Below, in pieces: positions 62,502 through 64,000 of a DNA stretch of 64,000 nucleotides; position 1 is the stretch's first letter; each line of letters opens with the position of its first letter. The DNA is taken from positions 34,028,001 through 34,092,000 of the forward strand of contig NC_070614.1 of the NCBI RefSeq assembly GCF_027172205.1, written 5' to 3'. A model generated the notes under the pieces. The model ran no database searches. It was not told the origin of the DNA and worked only from the letters and a program-made list of their open reading frames with translations. The translations under genes and the position numbers were made by a program. This DNA is from Podarcis raffonei (Eukaryota > Chordata > Lepidosauria > Squamata > Lacertidae).

Positions 62502-64000
62502 TAAATATGGATCCTTAGCCATCATCCACATGCAAAGGGATGGTATGAGCAGGTTTAGGGGAGCCCCAAGGTTTGCAGAGGTACCGTACAAAAGAAAACT
62601 TTAGCGAAGGAAACTCTGAGTGGGGTACAAACCCCCAAACATCCAAATGAAGACTGAGAGCATTTACTGTAGCAGCCAAATAATGCTTACTGTTTGTTAG
62701 GGGGTGAAACTGAAAAATAGAACATCAAAGCAGCAGAAATATGAGATGATTGGACCCTTTCTGAACTTGAAGCATGGGTACCCCCAACAAAAATTTAAAA
62801 TTCGGCTAAAGATTTGGAATTTATTGTGTATTGGTATAATTTGGAATTAATGTGATATGATTCATTTGTTAATTGGAAATTCAATAAAAAATATTTTTTA
62901 AAAAAGAAAAACTGAAAAGTAAGGTAGGAGAATGGAAATGTCATAGTAGTTAATAATAATGAAAAATAAATACACAAATAAATGTAATATATATGTCCAC
63001 ACACCCCAGTATCTAAGCAAATCCTGAATTGCTTGAACTCACCATATAAAGAATGTAGACCAGTGTTTTGTGTGGGTCCATTCAGGTAATAAATGGGCAT
63101 TGCATATAACTCAAGTTCATGGAACATTCTATATAGAAATACTTAATTTTACTTCCAAAATAAAACAGAATGTATAAGGGTTTGAGTACATAGAACATAC
63201 ATACACAAATAGGACAATAGTGTACAGTATCTGTAATGAAGAAAACATTTCAAAACCTTTTTACAATTCCAACGTATAGGGAAAGAGGAGAAATATAATT
63301 TTGTTTGCATCTTAATAATCAATTCACACTTTTTGAACAAATATGTGAACTGAAATACAATTTTCCTCTCAAATTCACACTTCTCTGAGTTTTGTGATGC
63401 TTCATTTGTGAAAAGAACTTGTATTATATTTACAGGAAATTGCTTGGGAAAATGTATCTGCTAGTCAAAACTGTTTAGGAAAAATAATAACAATGAGGAT
63501 TTCACAAATATATACCCACATTATCTCAGGAAGGTGGATAATAAAATTTACTTTATGAACTTTATGAACTGTAAAGTACATGTTGGTGAAGGCGGAATGA
63601 AAAAGGGAGAGACTAGAACTCAGCTGGAATAAAACTCATATTTTCATTTTCACTGTAGATTTCTACTTCAATTTTCAAACATTCCCTCTTCTGTGGTACA
63701 CAGTGAAGAGGCAGGGCAAATAATGCCCATGTCTTGTTAAATGAGGATGCTCAGCCCCTTACCTGCCACAGCCATTGATTCTGAAGCTTCAGTTCTCCAT
63801 GGCCTTCCATTTATCTGTGTTTGACTTGGGATGTAGACATGGCATGCAAAGCTTGGGCCACAACATAAACAGCATTGTAGATGTTGTAGCTGTGGCTGGT
63901 CATGCTCATTTCAAAAAAAAGGACCAGGAAGATTCTCCAATCTCTCTTCCCCGGTGCAGATATCTCCCTCCACATTGCCAGTAACTTGATTTGTGAATAC

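Larger units (their letters stand above)
57565..64000 (-). pseudogene. Vomeronasal type-2 receptor pseudogene I (exons 6-3 seen; runs off right edge)
   Basis: Exons on the minus strand are 64000-63763 (3' part of exon 3), 60536-60309 (exon 4), 59612-59486 (exon 5) and 58388-57565 (exon 6). Splice sites and phases match the family. Exons 4 and 5 are open. Exon 6 is open but 78 bases short: a 26-codon in-frame loss joins CIPK directly to VMVLGMFV, removing most of TM1. Exon 3 has one extra base in an A/T homopolymer (8 against 7 in gene B, near 63913-63920) and, downstream in the original frame, a TAA in place of the serine codon of the KHRSMAG block. Exon 3 and intron 3 are collinear with gene B, so I is a B paralog. 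Intron 3 is enlarged by foreign pieces (60600-62245). Exons 1-2 lie beyond the window. Confidence 0.9.

Overview
This window is nuclear DNA of a vertebrate, and the repeats point to a squamate reptile (a lizard, possibly a lacertid-like one; the exact clade is inference). It holds tRNA-headed SINEs with BovB-like tails (Sauria SINE type), BovB, CR1 and L1 LINE pieces, hAT- and TA-target MITEs, and GATA microsatellites. Every protein-coding gene I could recognise belongs to one family: vomeronasal type-2 receptors (V2R, class C GPCRs). Each complete copy has six coding exons with intron phases 2-0-0-0-1. Exon 1 carries the signal peptide, exons 2-4 most of the Venus-flytrap ligand domain, exon 5 the cysteine-rich NCD3G linker, and exon 6 the seven-helix domain and tail.

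Layout: 1-2062 is an L1 ORF2 fragment. 2942-4097 (-) is a V2R relic in which an exon 1 copy abuts an exon 6 copy. 4941-13965 (-) is intact gene B (880 codons by my splice model). 15771-24405 (-) is intact gene D (872 codons). 26599-35005 (-) is gene E, complete except that a 1.0-kb L1 sits inside exon 6 and a SINE sits on the exon 2 splice acceptor. 36396-36930 (-) is an exon 6 relic (F). 39075-44827 (+) and 48835-54169 (+) are intact genes G and H (878 codons each), a recent tandem duplication. 57565 to the right edge (-) is pseudogene I, a paralog of B that runs off the window. Its intron 3 contains an inverted piece of a G/H-like exon 2 and intron 2.

The receptors do not form an operon or pathway. 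They are members of a multigene chemoreceptor array, expected to be expressed in basal vomeronasal sensory neurons and to bind peptide or protein cues (family knowledge). What the sequence itself shows is birth and death of receptors: tandem duplication (G/H), segmental duplication (B/I), relics (A, F, the exon 2 fragment), and killing by retrotransposition (E). Several transposon insertions have an empty counterpart in the paralogous copy, so they can be ordered relative to the duplications. I found no non-V2R gene with confidence, no functional RNA gene, and no retroviral element I could support.
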